Source: JAJNBA01 sp035512775
Lineage (GTDB): Bacteria > Actinomycetota > UBA4738 > HRBIN12
Assembly: GCA_035512775.1 (NCBI GenBank)
Contig: DATKDI010000083.1
Coordinates: 1-64,000, forward strand
Direction of reading: 5' to 3'
DNA: 64,000 nucleotides
Below are positions 54,107-63,578 of this stretch, piece after piece. Under the pieces are notes generated by a model. The model was given only the letters and a program-made list of their open reading frames with translations, made no database searches and was not told the DNA's origin. Made by a program: the position numbers and the translations under genes. The first letter of the stretch is position 1. Every line of letters starts with the position of its first letter.

Positions 54107-55240
54107 TCAGTCGGCCGCGGCCTCTCGGAGCCAGCCCGCCAGCCGCTCCGCGACCCGAGACCACGTGTGTTCACGCTCGACCCGAGCCCGGCCGTTCTTG
54201 CCGAGTCGCCTCGCGTAGGCCGGATCCTCCAGCAGCGTCGCCAGCGCGTCGGCAACGCCCTCCACCTCCGAACCGTCGACGAGGAGGCCCGTCTCCCCGT
54301 GCACCAGCGCTTCGCGCGAACCACCGGAGTCGCCGACGACGACAGGGCGCCCGCAGGCGGCCGCCTCGATGAAGACGTTTCCCCACCCTTCCACCTCGAG
54401 GCCGGCCAGGCGTGTGCGGCACGGCATCGCGAAGACCTCGCCGACCGCGTAGTAGCGGGGAAGGTCCTCCTCGGGCACCTCGCCCGCGAACGCTACGGAC
54501 CGGGTCGGCGCCCGCTCAGCGAGGCCGCGGAGCTTCGCTTCGTAGGGCCCCGAACCGACGATCAACAGCGCGGCCTCCGGAACGCGGCGCTGCACCGCAC
54601 GCATCGCCCCGATCAACACGTCCTGCCCCTTGCGCGGCACCAACCGGCTCACACAAACGATCAGCGGCCGGTCGCCGAGTCCGTGCCGCTTTCGGATGTC
54701 CTCGGTCGGCAGGTCCGGTCGGAACCGTTCCACGTCCGCACCCGGATGCAGCACCGATACGGGGACCCGGCGAGGGACCGCCGTGCGGACCCGTCGTGAG
54801 ATGAACTCGCTGCAACCGGCCACCCGCGAGGCGTGGGACGTCATCCGCTTCATCACGCTGTGTGCCACCGGGACGGTAGACAGCCAGTAATCGAACCCGT
54901 GTACCAGCACCACAGAGGGTGTCCCGCGCGAGGCGAGTCGTGGACCGAGCAGCGCCAGCGGGAACGCGTCGCCGAACAGCACCACCTCGGCGCCGGTCCG
55001 GGCGATCTCGGCCCCCACTCGGTCGGCGAACGAGGGGGTCGGCCACACGAACCGGCTTCGCTCCCTGACGACCTCGTAGCCGACGCTCACGTCGAAGGAC
55101 TCCGAACCTTCCGATGACGGGGCGATCACAGAGAGCTTCGTCGCCGGGAGCGCCCGGCAGATGGATCCGAGCGTCCGCTGGATGCCACCGACCCGAGGCG
55201 GGAAGTCGTTCGTGACGACGAGGGTCCTGGGTATCTCCAC
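54107..55240 (-). CDS. pimB: GT4 glycosyltransferase, PimB-like
   Basis: A 377-residue GT-B enzyme. VTNDFPPRVGGIQRTL at the N-terminus and CVSRLVPRKGQD, FAMPCRTRLAGLEVEGWG and GGSREALVHGETGLLV in the C-terminal domain closely match the actinobacterial mannosyltransferase PimB (Rv2188c), which adds mannose to phosphatidylinositol monomannoside. A related GT4 activity in lipoglycan making is the alternative. Confidence 0.8.
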   Translation of the reverse strand: MEIPRTLVVTNDFPPRVGGIQRTLGSICRALPATKLSVIAPSSEGSESFDVSVGYEVVRERSRFVWPTPSFADRVGAEIARTGAEVVLFGDAFPLALLGPRLASRGTPSVVLVHGFDYWLSTVPVAHSVMKRMTSHASRVAGCSEFISRRVRTAVPRRVPVSVLHPGADVERFRPDLPTEDIRKRHGLGDRPLIVCVSRLVPRKGQDVLIGAMRAVQRRVPEAALLIVGSGPYEAKLRGLAERAPTRSVAFAGEVPEEDLPRYYAVGEVFAMPCRTRLAGLEVEGWGNVFIEAAACGRPVVVGDSGGSREALVHGETGLLVDGSEVEGVADALATLLEDPAYARRLGKNGRARVEREHTWSRVAERLAGWLREAAAD

Positions 55241-55278
55241 CGGACCGATATCCTCTCAGAGGGTGGTCGAGCACAGGT

Positions 55279-56223
55279 GTGCTCGGGCGCAGGCCCTCGA
55301 GACCCCACACCCCCGAGTCCGGAGCGTGCTCACGTAAGGGAGGGATCCGCACGGGATCGACGGCATCGGATGCGCTCGAAAGCGGGAGGGCCTTCGCGCT
55401 GCTGTCCGGGTGGCGAACGATCGCGGTGCAAGGCGCCGACGCCGGCGCCTGGCTCCACGATCTCGTCACGGCAGACGTGGAAGGGCTTGAGGCCGGACAG
55501 AGCCGACGCTCTCTCCTCCTGACTCCGACCGGGCGGATCCGCGCCGACTTCCACGTCGCGAGGCTCGACGACGGCTCCTTCCTCCTCCTGCAGGCGGGTG
55601 AACAGCCCGAGGCGATCGACACCATCCTCACTCCGTACGTGCTCTCCTCCGACGTCGAGCTGGACGACCGGACCGAGCGATCGTCGATCGTCGCCGTTCT
55701 CGGCGGCGCTGCTGCCGAGGATGGCGACGCCGGCCTTGTCCTCGCGCCGTCGGTCCTCGGCAGCGGGCACGACGTCGTCGCGCCCTCGGGCGAGCCCCTC
55801 CGAGTGATCCGCGGACGCCTGACGGAACGAGGGCTCACCGAGGTCATCCCCGCCGACATCGAGACCTGGCGGATCCACCGTGGGATCCCACGGATGGGAG
55901 CGGACTTCGGGCCGGACGCCCTGCCCGCGGAAGCTGGACTCGAGGACACGATCGACTTCACGAAGGGGTGCTTCTTGGGTCAGGAGTCGGTGGCGAAGGT
56001 GCGTAACCTCGGCCACCCGCCCCGGATCCTCGTGCCCGTGCACTCGGCGACGGCGATACTCCCGGGCGCACCCGTGCTCGCGTCTGGAGTCACCGTTGGA
56101 GAGGTGACGAGCGCCGCGGAACGGAACGGAGAGACGCGCGCGATCGTCCGCATCCGGTGGGACGCGGCCTCGGAGTCGCTCTCGACGAGAGCCGGAAGGC
56201 TCTCCCTACGGCGCGAAGAGTAG
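55279..56223 (+). CDS. ygfZ: YgfZ/GcvT-like folate-binding Fe-S repair protein
   Basis: A protein of up to 314 residues with the YgfZ signature KGCFLGQESVAKV near residue 235 and a GcvT-fold N-terminal half (LHDLVTADVEGLEAGQSRRSLLLTPTGRIRADF). YgfZ binds folate and supports Fe-S enzymes. The GTG at 55279 is the only start in frame for some distance; the first 30 residues look non-native, so the true start may be different. It diverges from pimB. Confidence 0.78.
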   Translation: MLGRRPSRPHTPESGACSRKGGIRTGSTASDALESGRAFALLSGWRTIAVQGADAGAWLHDLVTADVEGLEAGQSRRSLLLTPTGRIRADFHVARLDDGSFLLLQAGEQPEAIDTILTPYVLSSDVELDDRTERSSIVAVLGGAAAEDGDAGLVLAPSVLGSGHDVVAPSGEPLRVIRGRLTERGLTEVIPADIETWRIHRGIPRMGADFGPDALPAEAGLEDTIDFTKGCFLGQESVAKVRNLGHPPRILVPVHSATAILPGAPVLASGVTVGEVTSAAERNGETRAIVRIRWDAASESLSTRAGRLSLRREE

Positions 56224-56360
56224 ATACTTCGGGTCATTTCCTATCGGCCACCTGGGGGTTTGCCCCGACCCGACCGACGACCCCTTCCCCGCCGTGGTCA
56301 CTCCGTGCTATGCCTTCGTTCCCGGAAACGACGGGGATCCCGGGGGGGAGGTACGGAAGG

Positions 56361-56639
56361 GTGCGCATCGATCGTCTTCCGAGCTTCGACATCGAGGTGT
56401 TGCCCGATGATCCCTCTCCCCCCGACGTCTGGCAGGAGCGCTCTGCGTGCTTCGGGATCGACCCCGACGTCTTCTTCCCGATCTCCGAGGAGGAGGCCGG
56501 TCCGGCGCTCGCGTTCTGCAGCGCCTGCACGATCCGCCGGGAATGCCTCTCGTGGGCGCTGAAGAACGGGGAGCGCTACGGGGTCTGGGGAGGGCTGACG
56601 GAGCAGGAGCGACGTCGCCTCACCCGCCAGGTCGCGTGA
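56361..56639 (+). CDS. WhiB-family Fe-S transcription regulator
   Basis: A 92-residue WhiB protein with the four cluster cysteines Cys30, Cys53, Cys56 and Cys62 and the GVWGGLTEQER beta-turn. WhiB proteins bind a [4Fe-4S] cluster and sigma factor. GTG 56361 puts the first Cys at the typical distance, with GGAGG upstream; ATG 56310 is an alternative. The family is limited to Actinobacteria and their phages and so indicates the phylum. Confidence 0.88.
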   Translation: MRIDRLPSFDIEVLPDDPSPPDVWQERSACFGIDPDVFFPISEEEAGPALAFCSACTIRRECLSWALKNGERYGVWGGLTEQERRRLTRQVA

Positions 56640-56640
56640 T

Positions 56641-56720
56641 CAGGTAGGGAGATTTCTACCTGCTCCAAGGCAGGAGAAAAGCCCCGAAACGGGCTATGCG
56701 CCCGAGGGCCGTCGGAAGCC
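56641..56720 (+). promoter_or_regulatory. Structured leader before the Calx-beta gene
   Basis: Three hairpins can form: CAGGTAG (56641-56647) with CTACCTG (56656-56662); CCTGC with GCAGG around TCCAAG; and AGCCC with GGGCT around CGAAAC. The first is at the WhiB stop and could be its terminator; no T-run follows. The AAAGCC...GGCTA part recalls the c-di-GMP riboswitch pattern, but the other conserved parts were not found. Confidence 0.35.
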
Positions 56721-56732
56721 GACAGGTCCGGG

Positions 56733-58783
56733 ATGGACCTCGGCTCCCGCAGATCCCGCCTACGTGCTTTCCACGGACGTCTGTTGCGCGTGGTCGCTGG
56801 GACCGCGGGCGCCTCCGTACTGTTCGTTGCTGGATCCAGGCCGGTCCCCGTCCCGGCGCCTGCTGTGCGCTCCAGGTCAACTGGGCCACCGCTCCCGGCT
56901 CGGCCACCGCGCCCGCCGACTTCACCTCCTCGTCGGGCACCATCTCCCTCACGAAGTCCGCATCCTCGAGGGTCGTGACCGTGCCCGTGATCGGAGACGC
57001 GAGCGACGAACCGAACGAGACGTTCGTCGTGAACCTCTCCAACCTCACCGGCTCTCCGGGGTCGATCCTCGATGCCCAGGGCGTCGCGACGATCACCGAC
57101 GACGACGCACCTCCGTTGCTCTCGGTGAACGACACCTCGGTCATCGAAGGGAACGCCGGCACCACGACGGCCACGTTCACCGCTTCCCTCACTGCCCCGG
57201 GTGCGAACGCCGTCACCTTCAACTGGGCCACCGTCGTGGGTTCCGCGACCGCGGGGGTCGACTACGTGGCCGCGAGTGGGAGCCGCACGATCGCGGCCGG
57301 ATCCACCAGCACCACGTTCGACGTCAACGTCAACGGCGACGTACTGGATGAGGCAGACGAGACCTTCGGCATCACCCTTTCCGCACCCGGGAACGCCACG
57401 ATCGGCGACGGCTCCGGCCTCGGCACGATCACCGACGATGACCCCCCTCCCCGTCCTCTCGGTGAACGGCGCCTCGGTCACGGAGGGGGATACCGGGACC
57501 GTGGATGCTACGTTCACCGCCACGCTCTCTTCCGCGAGCGGCAAAGCGGTGACCGTCGACTGGGCGACGGCCGATGACGACGCAACCCAGCCGACCGACT
57601 GCGTGGCCGCATCGGGGACGCTGACGTTCGTGCCTGGTGACACGAGCGAGCCGATCGTCGTCACCGTGAACGGTGACGGCACCGCCGAGCTCGACGAGAC
57701 GTTCCTCGTCACCCTCTCCGCCCCCGGGAACGCCACGATCGGCGACGGCACCGGGCTCGGCTCGATCGTGGACGACGAGCTCCTCTCCGTGATCGATATC
57801 GACGAGCCGACGGTCGCGGAAGGACAGAGCGGGTCGGAACAGGTCACCTACACGGTGATCCTCTCTCACCCGGCCGCGTTCCCCGTCACGGTCGATTGGA
57901 GCACCTCCGGCGGGCACCGCCACGAGCGGGCACCGACTATCTCGGCGCGAGCGGGACCATCACGTTCGCCCCGATGGACACTCTCGAGACCGTGCTGATC
58001 ACGGTGTACGGGGACGCCACGTACGAGCGAGACGAAACGTTGATGCTGGATCTCTCGAACGGATCGGGCGCCCCGATCGGGGATGTGCGTGGGATCGGAA
58101 CGATCGCCAACGACGACATCGCGCCGGTGGTGTCCGTCGCGAACGCCTCCGTCGTCGAAGGGAACACGGGCACGTCGCTCCTCCACTTCGCGGTGTCGCT
58201 CGTCGGCGCCTCCGATGTTGCCGCGTCCGTCGACTACGCCACCGCGGGCGCAACCGCGACGGCGGGCACGGACTTCGAGTCCACGTCCGGGACGCTCACG
58301 ATCCCCGCGGGCATGACGAGCGGAACTGTCGACGTCGTCGTGAACGGCGATGTCGCGGTCGAGAGCAACGAGACCCTGTCGTTGCTGCTCACCAACCCCA
58401 CCCACGCCACCGTCGGGGACGGCACCGCGCAGGGCACGATCGTGAACAACGACAAGGCGCCGACCGCGCTCACCCTGAAGATCGTGCGGAAGCCACGTGT
58501 CGTGATCGCGAAGGGACTCTTGGAGCCGGCGAGATCCGGCCACCGCGTCACCGCAACCCTGTTCCGGAAGCAGGGGACGAGGTTCGTGAGGGTCCTCGCC
58601 AGAACGGTTCCGATCCGGTACATCAAGGATCGCGACGGTGATGGCAAGACGGACGGCTCCTATACAGCGACGTTCGTCCGCCCCAAGAAGCAGGGCAGCT
58701 ACAAGATCGTCGTCCGATTCAAGGGCACCGCGAGCGCCAAGCCGTCGAGCCGAGCCAAGATCTTCACGCTCCCCGCCAGCTAG
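56733..58783 (+). pseudogene. Calx-beta repeat surface protein, frame-broken
   Basis: The reading passes through several frames. The start codes a signal peptide (ATG 56733; RLLRVVAGTAGASVLFVAG). Calx-beta units follow (VNWATAPGSATAPADF; FNWATVVGSATAGVDY; VDWATADDDATQ; VDYATAGATATAGTDF), each ending in a GxGTITDDD-like strand. Frames break near 56875, near 57445 (GACCCCCCTCCCC), and twice near 57915 where GGCGGG and GCGGGC appear to hold an extra G. The first repeat lacks its N-terminal half. The last 100 residues (from about 58470) are a carboxyl-terminal strand-rich domain. It would be an exported adhesin if intact. Sequencing error or real decay cannot be separated. Confidence 0.7.
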
Positions 58784-58835
58784 CGATCGCCTGTCGGTCC
58801 CGCTCCTCACCATGCACGGATGGACCCACGCTTCC

Positions 58836-58864
58836 TTGACCATCGAACATCTGTTCGATACAGT
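58836..58864 (+). promoter_or_regulatory. SOS-controlled promoter of the exonuclease gene
   Basis: TTGACC (58836-58841), 17 bases, TACAGT (58859-58864). The spacer holds TCGAACATCTGTTCGA (58843-58858), a perfect LexA-type palindrome matching CGAACN4GTTCG of actinobacteria and Bacillus. LexA bound here would block RNA polymerase directly. The gene starts at GTG 58901. Confidence 0.85.
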
Positions 58865-58900
58865 GTTCCTCCCCGTCGGCCCCACCGATCGGAGGCACGC

Positions 58901-60565
58901 GTGCTCTCGGAGCCCGTCCAGACCACCCTCGCCGAGGCGGTGCCGCTGCGGGAAGTCGACTTCGTGGTCGTCGACCTCGAGACCACCGGTGGATCTCCTA
59001 GAGACTCCAGGATCACCGAGATCGGGGCGGTCAAGATCAGCGGGGGCGAGCGGCTCGGCACGTTCCAGGCGTTGGTCAACCCCGAGGAGCCGATCCCCTC
59101 GTTCATCACCAACCTGACGGGGATCGACGATCGGCTCGTGCGGCAGGAGCCTCCCATCCAGGCGGTCCTGCCCGCCTTCCTGGAGTTCGCACGTGGCGCC
59201 GTCTTCGTGGCACACAACGCGCGATTCGACTTCTCGTTCCTCAACGAGAACCTCGTCCGGCTCGACTATCCCCCCCTCGAAGGACCTCCCGTGTGCACCG
59301 CGAAACTGGCCCGCAGGGTCGTGTGGCCCGAGGTCCCCAACGTTCGCCTGCAGACCCTGGCCCGGTACTTCCGAACGCGCGTGAAACCGACCCACCGGGC
59401 GCTCGACGACGCGATGGCGTGCGCGGAGGTCCTGGACGGGCTCCTCGATCTCGGGGAACGGCTCGGCATCCTGACGCTCGGCGACCTCCGTGAAGCCGTT
59501 CGCGCACGAGGGCGACCCCACTACGGCAAGATCCGGCTCGCCGACGCCCTGCCCAACGCCGCCGGCGTGTATCGATTCGTGGGCCGAGACGACCGCGTGC
59601 TGTACGTCGGGAAGGCCCGGGACATCCGTGCGCGTGTGAAGTCGTACTTCTACGGTGACGAGCGCAAGAAGATCGAGGGCCTCTTGAGCGAGGTGCGTCG
59701 GGTCGAGGGCGAGGAGACGCCGGGCGGCGAGCTCGAAGCGCTCATCTTGGAAGCACGTCTCATCCGCCTTCATGAGCCGAAGTACAACCGCCGCGGCAAG
59801 ACCTGGCGACGGTTCGCGTACCTGAAGCTCGATCCCTCCGAGGCCTACCCGCGACTCAAGGTGGTGCATCGTGCCGGGGAAGGGGACGGCTGCACGTACC
59901 TGGGCCCGTTCTCAGGCGGAGGGGCCGCCCGTCTGGCCAAGGAGGCCCTCGAAGACGTCGTCCCACTCCGGCGATGCATCCGGGCGATGGGCACGCGGAC
60001 CCGCTTCGGCTCGTGCGCCCTCGCTGACATCGGCCGCTGTCCGGCTCCGTGCGACGGCCGGATCGACCCCGAGCGCTACGGAGAGCTCGTCCGGGACCTC
60101 CTCTCCTCCCTCGAGTCCCCGGACGGGCTCCTCGAAGCGCTCGAGGCGAAGATGTGGCGGCTCGCGAGCTCCGAGCGCTTCGAGGAGGCCGCCTCGGCTC
60201 GGGATCGCCTCCGGGCGCTCGCTGGCGCGCTCCACCGGGCACGGAGGGACGCGTGGCTGCTCGGGGCACGCCGGCTGGAGCTGGCCGTCGACGGTGACCG
60301 GCGGCTCTCGTTCGTCGGAGGCGCGCTCGCGCGGGCGGGCGGCACCGTGAACGAGACGGAACCGATCCCGTTCCCCTGCCCGCGCGAGCGCGCCGACGAG
60401 CTGTCGGCGGTGCGGTCGTGGCTGGCCGCGAACCCGGTTCGTCTCGTGGCCTGCGACGTCCCGCTCGCCGAGCCCGTCGACGGCGGAGCCCGGATCGCGG
60501 CGATCCTCCGCTGGGCGCCAAGATCGAGAGAGGACCCCGAGCGTCCACGCGTCGGCCGCCGCTAG
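58901..60565 (+). CDS. DEDD exonuclease-GIY-YIG (UvrC-like) fusion
   Basis: A 554-residue repair protein. The N-terminal DnaQ-like 3'-5' exonuclease has Asp25 and Glu27 in VVVDLETTGG, then HNARFDFSFL and HRALDDAMAC. The GIY-YIG part is GVYRFVGRDDRVLYVGKARDIRARVKSYF. A UVR-like helical unit (SSERFEEAASARDRLRAL) follows. This is the actinobacterial family of Rv2191, related to Cho. The GTG has GGAGG 6 bases upstream and the gene is under an SOS promoter. It probably cuts or processes damaged DNA. Confidence 0.88.
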   Translation: MLSEPVQTTLAEAVPLREVDFVVVDLETTGGSPRDSRITEIGAVKISGGERLGTFQALVNPEEPIPSFITNLTGIDDRLVRQEPPIQAVLPAFLEFARGAVFVAHNARFDFSFLNENLVRLDYPPLEGPPVCTAKLARRVVWPEVPNVRLQTLARYFRTRVKPTHRALDDAMACAEVLDGLLDLGERLGILTLGDLREAVRARGRPHYGKIRLADALPNAAGVYRFVGRDDRVLYVGKARDIRARVKSYFYGDERKKIEGLLSEVRRVEGEETPGGELEALILEARLIRLHEPKYNRRGKTWRRFAYLKLDPSEAYPRLKVVHRAGEGDGCTYLGPFSGGGAARLAKEALEDVVPLRRCIRAMGTRTRFGSCALADIGRCPAPCDGRIDPERYGELVRDLLSSLESPDGLLEALEAKMWRLASSERFEEAASARDRLRALAGALHRARRDAWLLGARRLELAVDGDRRLSFVGGALARAGGTVNETEPIPFPCPRERADELSAVRSWLAANPVRLVACDVPLAEPVDGGARIAAILRWAPRSREDPERPRVGRR

Positions 60566-60574
60566 GCTCGAGCC

Positions 60575-61116
60575 GTGCGTTCCGCGCTCGACCTCCTCGC
60601 CCGAGAGATGTCGGAGACCTTCCACGACATACGTTCGCGCCTGTACGACCTGACCGAGGACGAGTTCTTCTGGGACCCGGTTCCCGGCAGCTGGACGGTC
60701 TTCCGGGACGAACGGGACCGCTGGGATCATCACTACGCGGAACCCGACCCCGAGCCTGCTCCTTCACGACGATCGCGTGGCGGCTCACGCACGTGGCGAT
60801 GTGCAAGATCATGTATCACGAGCATGCGTACGGTCCCGGTGAGCTGACTTGGCTCGCGATCGAGACGCCCGGTACCCCACGTGATGCCCTCGCGATGCTG
60901 GATGCGGGTCACGCCCTGCTCACGGAGGACCTCGCGGACATGGACCCCGTCGACCTCGACCGACCCGTTCCCACGAACTGGGGCGAGGAGTGGCCAGCCT
61001 GGCGGATCTTCTGGACGATGATCCACCACGACGCGCACCATGGCGGCGAGATCGGGGCGTTGCGCGACCTCTACCGCGCGATGCGGGAGGTCGGGCGAGA
61101 AGGAACCGACGGATAG
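60575..61116 (+). pseudogene. DinB-like metal-dependent protein, frame-broken
   Basis: From GTG 60575, ALDLLAREMSETFHDIRSRLYDLTEDEF and DRWDHHYAEPDPEP code the first part; from near 60760 another frame continues with FTTIAWRLTHVAMCKIMYHEHAYG and WTMIHHDAHHGGEIGALRDLYRAM, with the DinB histidines. Loss of one C in GCTCCTTC would explain the break. The gene may be intact in the organism. DinB-superfamily proteins bind metals and often take part in thiol chemistry. Confidence 0.65.
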
Positions 61117-61126
61117 ACTGGCTCGC

Positions 61127-62305
61127 ATGGAGCGCGCGGTGATCCTGGAGGGCGCCCGAACGCCGATCGGCAGGTTCCTCGGCTCCTTCGCAGAGACGAC
61201 GACGGTCGAGTTGGGGACGGTCGCCGCGAAGGAGGCGTTGGCGCGCGCAGGGGTCGCACCGGACCACGTGGACCAGACGATCGTGGGCCACGCCCGCCAG
61301 GCCGGGAACGGACCGAACACCGGCCGGCAGGTGAGCATCCATGCAGGGGTCCCCGAAGAGGTCTCCGCCTACAACGTCAACATCGCGTGTGGCTCGGGCA
61401 TGAAAGCCGTCCAGCTTGGCGCCCAGCAGATCGCGCTCGGTGACGCCGAGGTCGTCTTGGCCGGCGGCATGGAGAACATGACCCGCGTTCCGTTCCTCCT
61501 CGATCGCATGCGCACCGGATACCGGATGGGCAACGCGACGGTCTACGACGCGATGTATCGCGACGGCCTCCTGGACCCGCTCTGCGGTCTGCTCATGGGC
61601 GAGACCGCGGAGAACCTCGTCGACCGCTACGACATCTCGCGGGAAGAGCAGGACGAGTTCGCGCTGGAGTCCCAACGGAAGGCCGCCTCCGGCGCAGACG
61701 CCCGCGCCGCCGAGATCGTCCCCGTCGAGGTGTCGGGCAAGGTCTCGATCACCGTCACCGAGGACGAGCATCCGCGCCCCGACACCACGCCCGAAGGGCT
61801 CGCTGGGCTGACCCCCGTGTTCCGAGAAGGCGGATCCGTCACTGCCGGCAACTCGGCGGGCCTGACCGACGGAGCCGCCGCGATGATCCTGATGGCGGAG
61901 TCGCGGGCGCGATCCGAGGGCCGCGAGCCGCTCGCGAGGATCGCGGGCATGAGCTGGGCCGGGGTCCCGCCCGAGATCATGGGCATCGGACCGGTGCCGG
62001 CGACGATGAAGGTCCTGGAGAGAACCGGCCTGTCGCTGGCCGATATCGACCTCATCGAGATCAACGAGGCGTTCGCCGCGCAGGTGATCGCCTGTGAACG
62101 AGAGCTGAAGTTCGACCGTGACCGGCTGAACCTCCTCGGAGGCGGCATCTCGCTCGGCCATCCGATCGGGATGAGCGGTGCGAGGATCCTGTTGTCGCTC
62201 GCGTACCAGATGCGGGCGCGGGAAGCGGCGCTGGGGCTCGCGACGCTCTGCATCTCCGGCGGGCAGGGGCTCGCCGTCATCCTCGAAAGGACCGAGCAGC
62301 GATGA
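61127..62305 (+). CDS. Acetyl-CoA C-acetyltransferase (thiolase)
   Basis: A 392-residue thiolase. The nucleophile is Cys88 (NIACGSGMKAV), and the catalytic His and second Cys are in GISLGHPIGMSGAR and TLCISGGQG. It condenses or cleaves acetoacetyl-CoA. ATG 61127. It is followed with a 4-base overlap by an Lrp-like small ligand-binding gene, as in many actinobacterial genomes. Confidence 0.9.
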   Translation: MERAVILEGARTPIGRFLGSFAETTTVELGTVAAKEALARAGVAPDHVDQTIVGHARQAGNGPNTGRQVSIHAGVPEEVSAYNVNIACGSGMKAVQLGAQQIALGDAEVVLAGGMENMTRVPFLLDRMRTGYRMGNATVYDAMYRDGLLDPLCGLLMGETAENLVDRYDISREEQDEFALESQRKAASGADARAAEIVPVEVSGKVSITVTEDEHPRPDTTPEGLAGLTPVFREGGSVTAGNSAGLTDGAAAMILMAESRARSEGREPLARIAGMSWAGVPPEIMGIGPVPATMKVLERTGLSLADIDLIEINEAFAAQVIACERELKFDRDRLNLLGGGISLGHPIGMSGARILLSLAYQMRAREAALGLATLCISGGQGLAVILERTEQR

Positions 62306-62589
62306 CCGTCCACGCCGTCGTCCTGATCCAATGCCAGATCGACGAGATCGGCGAGGCCGCCCAGGCGATCGCCGAGATCGCCGGCGTCTCCGAGGTCTAC
62401 TCGGTGGCCGGCGAGTTCGATCTCATCGCGATCGTGCGCGTCGCCGATCACGACGACCTGGCGAAGGTGATCCCCGGTGGGATCTCGAAGGTGGATGGGG
62501 TCGAGCGGACCGAGACGCTGATCGCGTTCCAGGTGTACTCGAAGCACGACCTGGAGCGGATGTTCTCGATCGGCTTCGAAGAGAGCTAG
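62302..62589 (+). CDS. Stand-alone Lrp/AsnC ligand-binding (RAM) domain
   Basis: A 95-residue single-domain protein with the AsnC C-terminal fold (AVVLIQCQIDEIGEAAQAIAEIAGVSEVYSVAGEFDLIAIVRV). There is no DNA-binding HTH. It overlaps the thiolase stop (ATGA). These proteins bind amino acids and may act as small sensors. It could modulate full-length Lrp regulators. Confidence 0.8.
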   Translation: MTVHAVVLIQCQIDEIGEAAQAIAEIAGVSEVYSVAGEFDLIAIVRVADHDDLAKVIPGGISKVDGVERTETLIAFQVYSKHDLERMFSIGFEES

Positions 62590-62939
62590 GGCCACTCGAT
62601 CGCGATGGGGAGCGAGCTCCGCCCCCACTCGTCGAGCTCTCCTCGGTAACGCGGCCGGTACTTCTCGGCGACGATCCGTCGCGCGAGCGAGTCCTCAGAT
62701 GGATCGGTCACCACCCGGGCCCTCGTGTTCCTCCTCACGTCACCGATCTCGAGGACAACTTCAGGCGAGATCATCACGTTCCTGACCCAGTCCGAACGGT
62801 CACCTCCGCCGGACAGGAGGTACGCCGTGCCGTCCGCGAGCGCGAACCAGATCTCGATCCGGTGCGGAGTCCCGGTGTGGCGCCCGGTGGTGGTCAGGTA
62901 GCAGTAGTCGAGGTCGGCGAGCGGCCGGTCATCGGTCAC
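62586..62939 (-). CDS. DDN-like F420-dependent nitroreductase-fold protein
   Basis: About 117 residues of the split-barrel DUF385/DDN family (YCYLTTTGRHTGTPHRIEIWFAL; AYLLSGGGDRSDWVRNV). GTG 62939 start overlaps the end of the 35-residue gene. F420 use is usual in the family but not certain. It converges with the RAM-domain gene. Confidence 0.72.
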   Translation of the reverse strand: MTDDRPLADLDYCYLTTTGRHTGTPHRIEIWFALADGTAYLLSGGGDRSDWVRNVMISPEVVLEIGDVRRNTRARVVTDPSEDSLARRIVAEKYRPRYRGELDEWGRSSLPIAIEWP

Positions 62940-63043
62940 AGCACCGCCCACAGCACGAGGCCGACGATCACCAGGAGTGCGGCGCCGGCGATGACCAGAT
63001 CGGCCTTCTTCACCTTCCCCGGCTGCATCGCGTTGAAGCCCAT
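62936..63043 (-). CDS. 35-residue single-helix membrane protein
   Basis: An ATG at about 63043 begins MGFNAMQPGKVKKADL and continues as one hydrophobic helix to the stop (VIAGAALLVIVGLVLWAVL). The stop overlaps the next gene's GTG (GTGA), which supports translation. Function is unknown. Confidence 0.5.
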   Translation of the reverse strand: MGFNAMQPGKVKKADLVIAGAALLVIVGLVLWAVL

Positions 63044-63046
63044 CGT

Positions 63047-63277
63047 CTACTCCTCGACCGTTCCCTCGACCGGGCCCTCGATCCGGTAGTACTCGCGGAA
63101 CTTCTCTGGTGAGAGCCAGTGGATGTGCTGACGCACCGTAGACGCGTACGTGCGCGCCTCCGCACCGTCATGACACGCGCGCTCCGCCACCACCTCGCCC
63201 GCGGGATCGAGGATCGCGACACGCCAGGCGTCCTCCTCATCCCGGACCTCGACGCCGAAGCCGCTCTCGACCGCCAT
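63047..63277 (-). CDS. Small 76-residue protein, no known family
   Basis: An acidic protein beginning AVESGFGVEVRDEEDAWRVAILD and ending in EEFREYY-like SPEKFREYYRIEG; it looks like an alpha/beta fold. ATG 63277 is used; GTG 63286 is possible. It sits 3 bases before the 35-residue gene and follows the next zinc-ribbon gene with little gap. Confidence 0.55.
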   Translation of the reverse strand: MAVESGFGVEVRDEEDAWRVAILDPAGEVVAERACHDGAEARTYASTVRQHIHWLSPEKFREYYRIEGPVEGTVEE

Positions 63278-63290
63278 CACGATCACCCCA

Positions 63291-63578
63291 TCAGCCTTGC
63301 CGGACGAGGTTCCGATGCAGCCGCCCGAGCTGGGTCTTGATCTCCCCCAGCACGCTCTCTTCATCCAACGTGAACGCGGGGTGGAGCGACGCGACCCGTT
63401 CGAGAGCCCGCTCGAAGCCCGTTCCCAGCCGTTCCACCTCGCGCAACGACTCCACCAGCATGGCCGCGTAGTCGGCATTGAACGGCTCGCCGTCCCAGGG
63501 GCACTCCCCGCCGAGGTCGACGACCTGCTCCGCGAGGAACTCCCGGCCGTCCCGCTTGCAGGTCCCCTTGATCTTCAC
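63291..63578 (-). CDS. 95-residue Cys-pair protein
   Basis: Cys6 (GTCKRDGREF) and a second Cys (GGECPWDGEPF) recall a zinc-binding knuckle. The rest is helical with LREVERLGTGFERALERVASL. GTG 63578 overlaps the receiver gene's stop. Function is unknown. Confidence 0.55.
   Translation of the reverse strand: MKIKGTCKRDGREFLAEQVVDLGGECPWDGEPFNADYAAMLVESLREVERLGTGFERALERVASLHPAFTLDEESVLGEIKTQLGRLHRNLVRQG

Noticed and set aside
55241..55330. Possible tRNA-like folding upstream of the YgfZ gene
   Set aside because: No GTTCGAATC-type T arm and no consistent acceptor stem.
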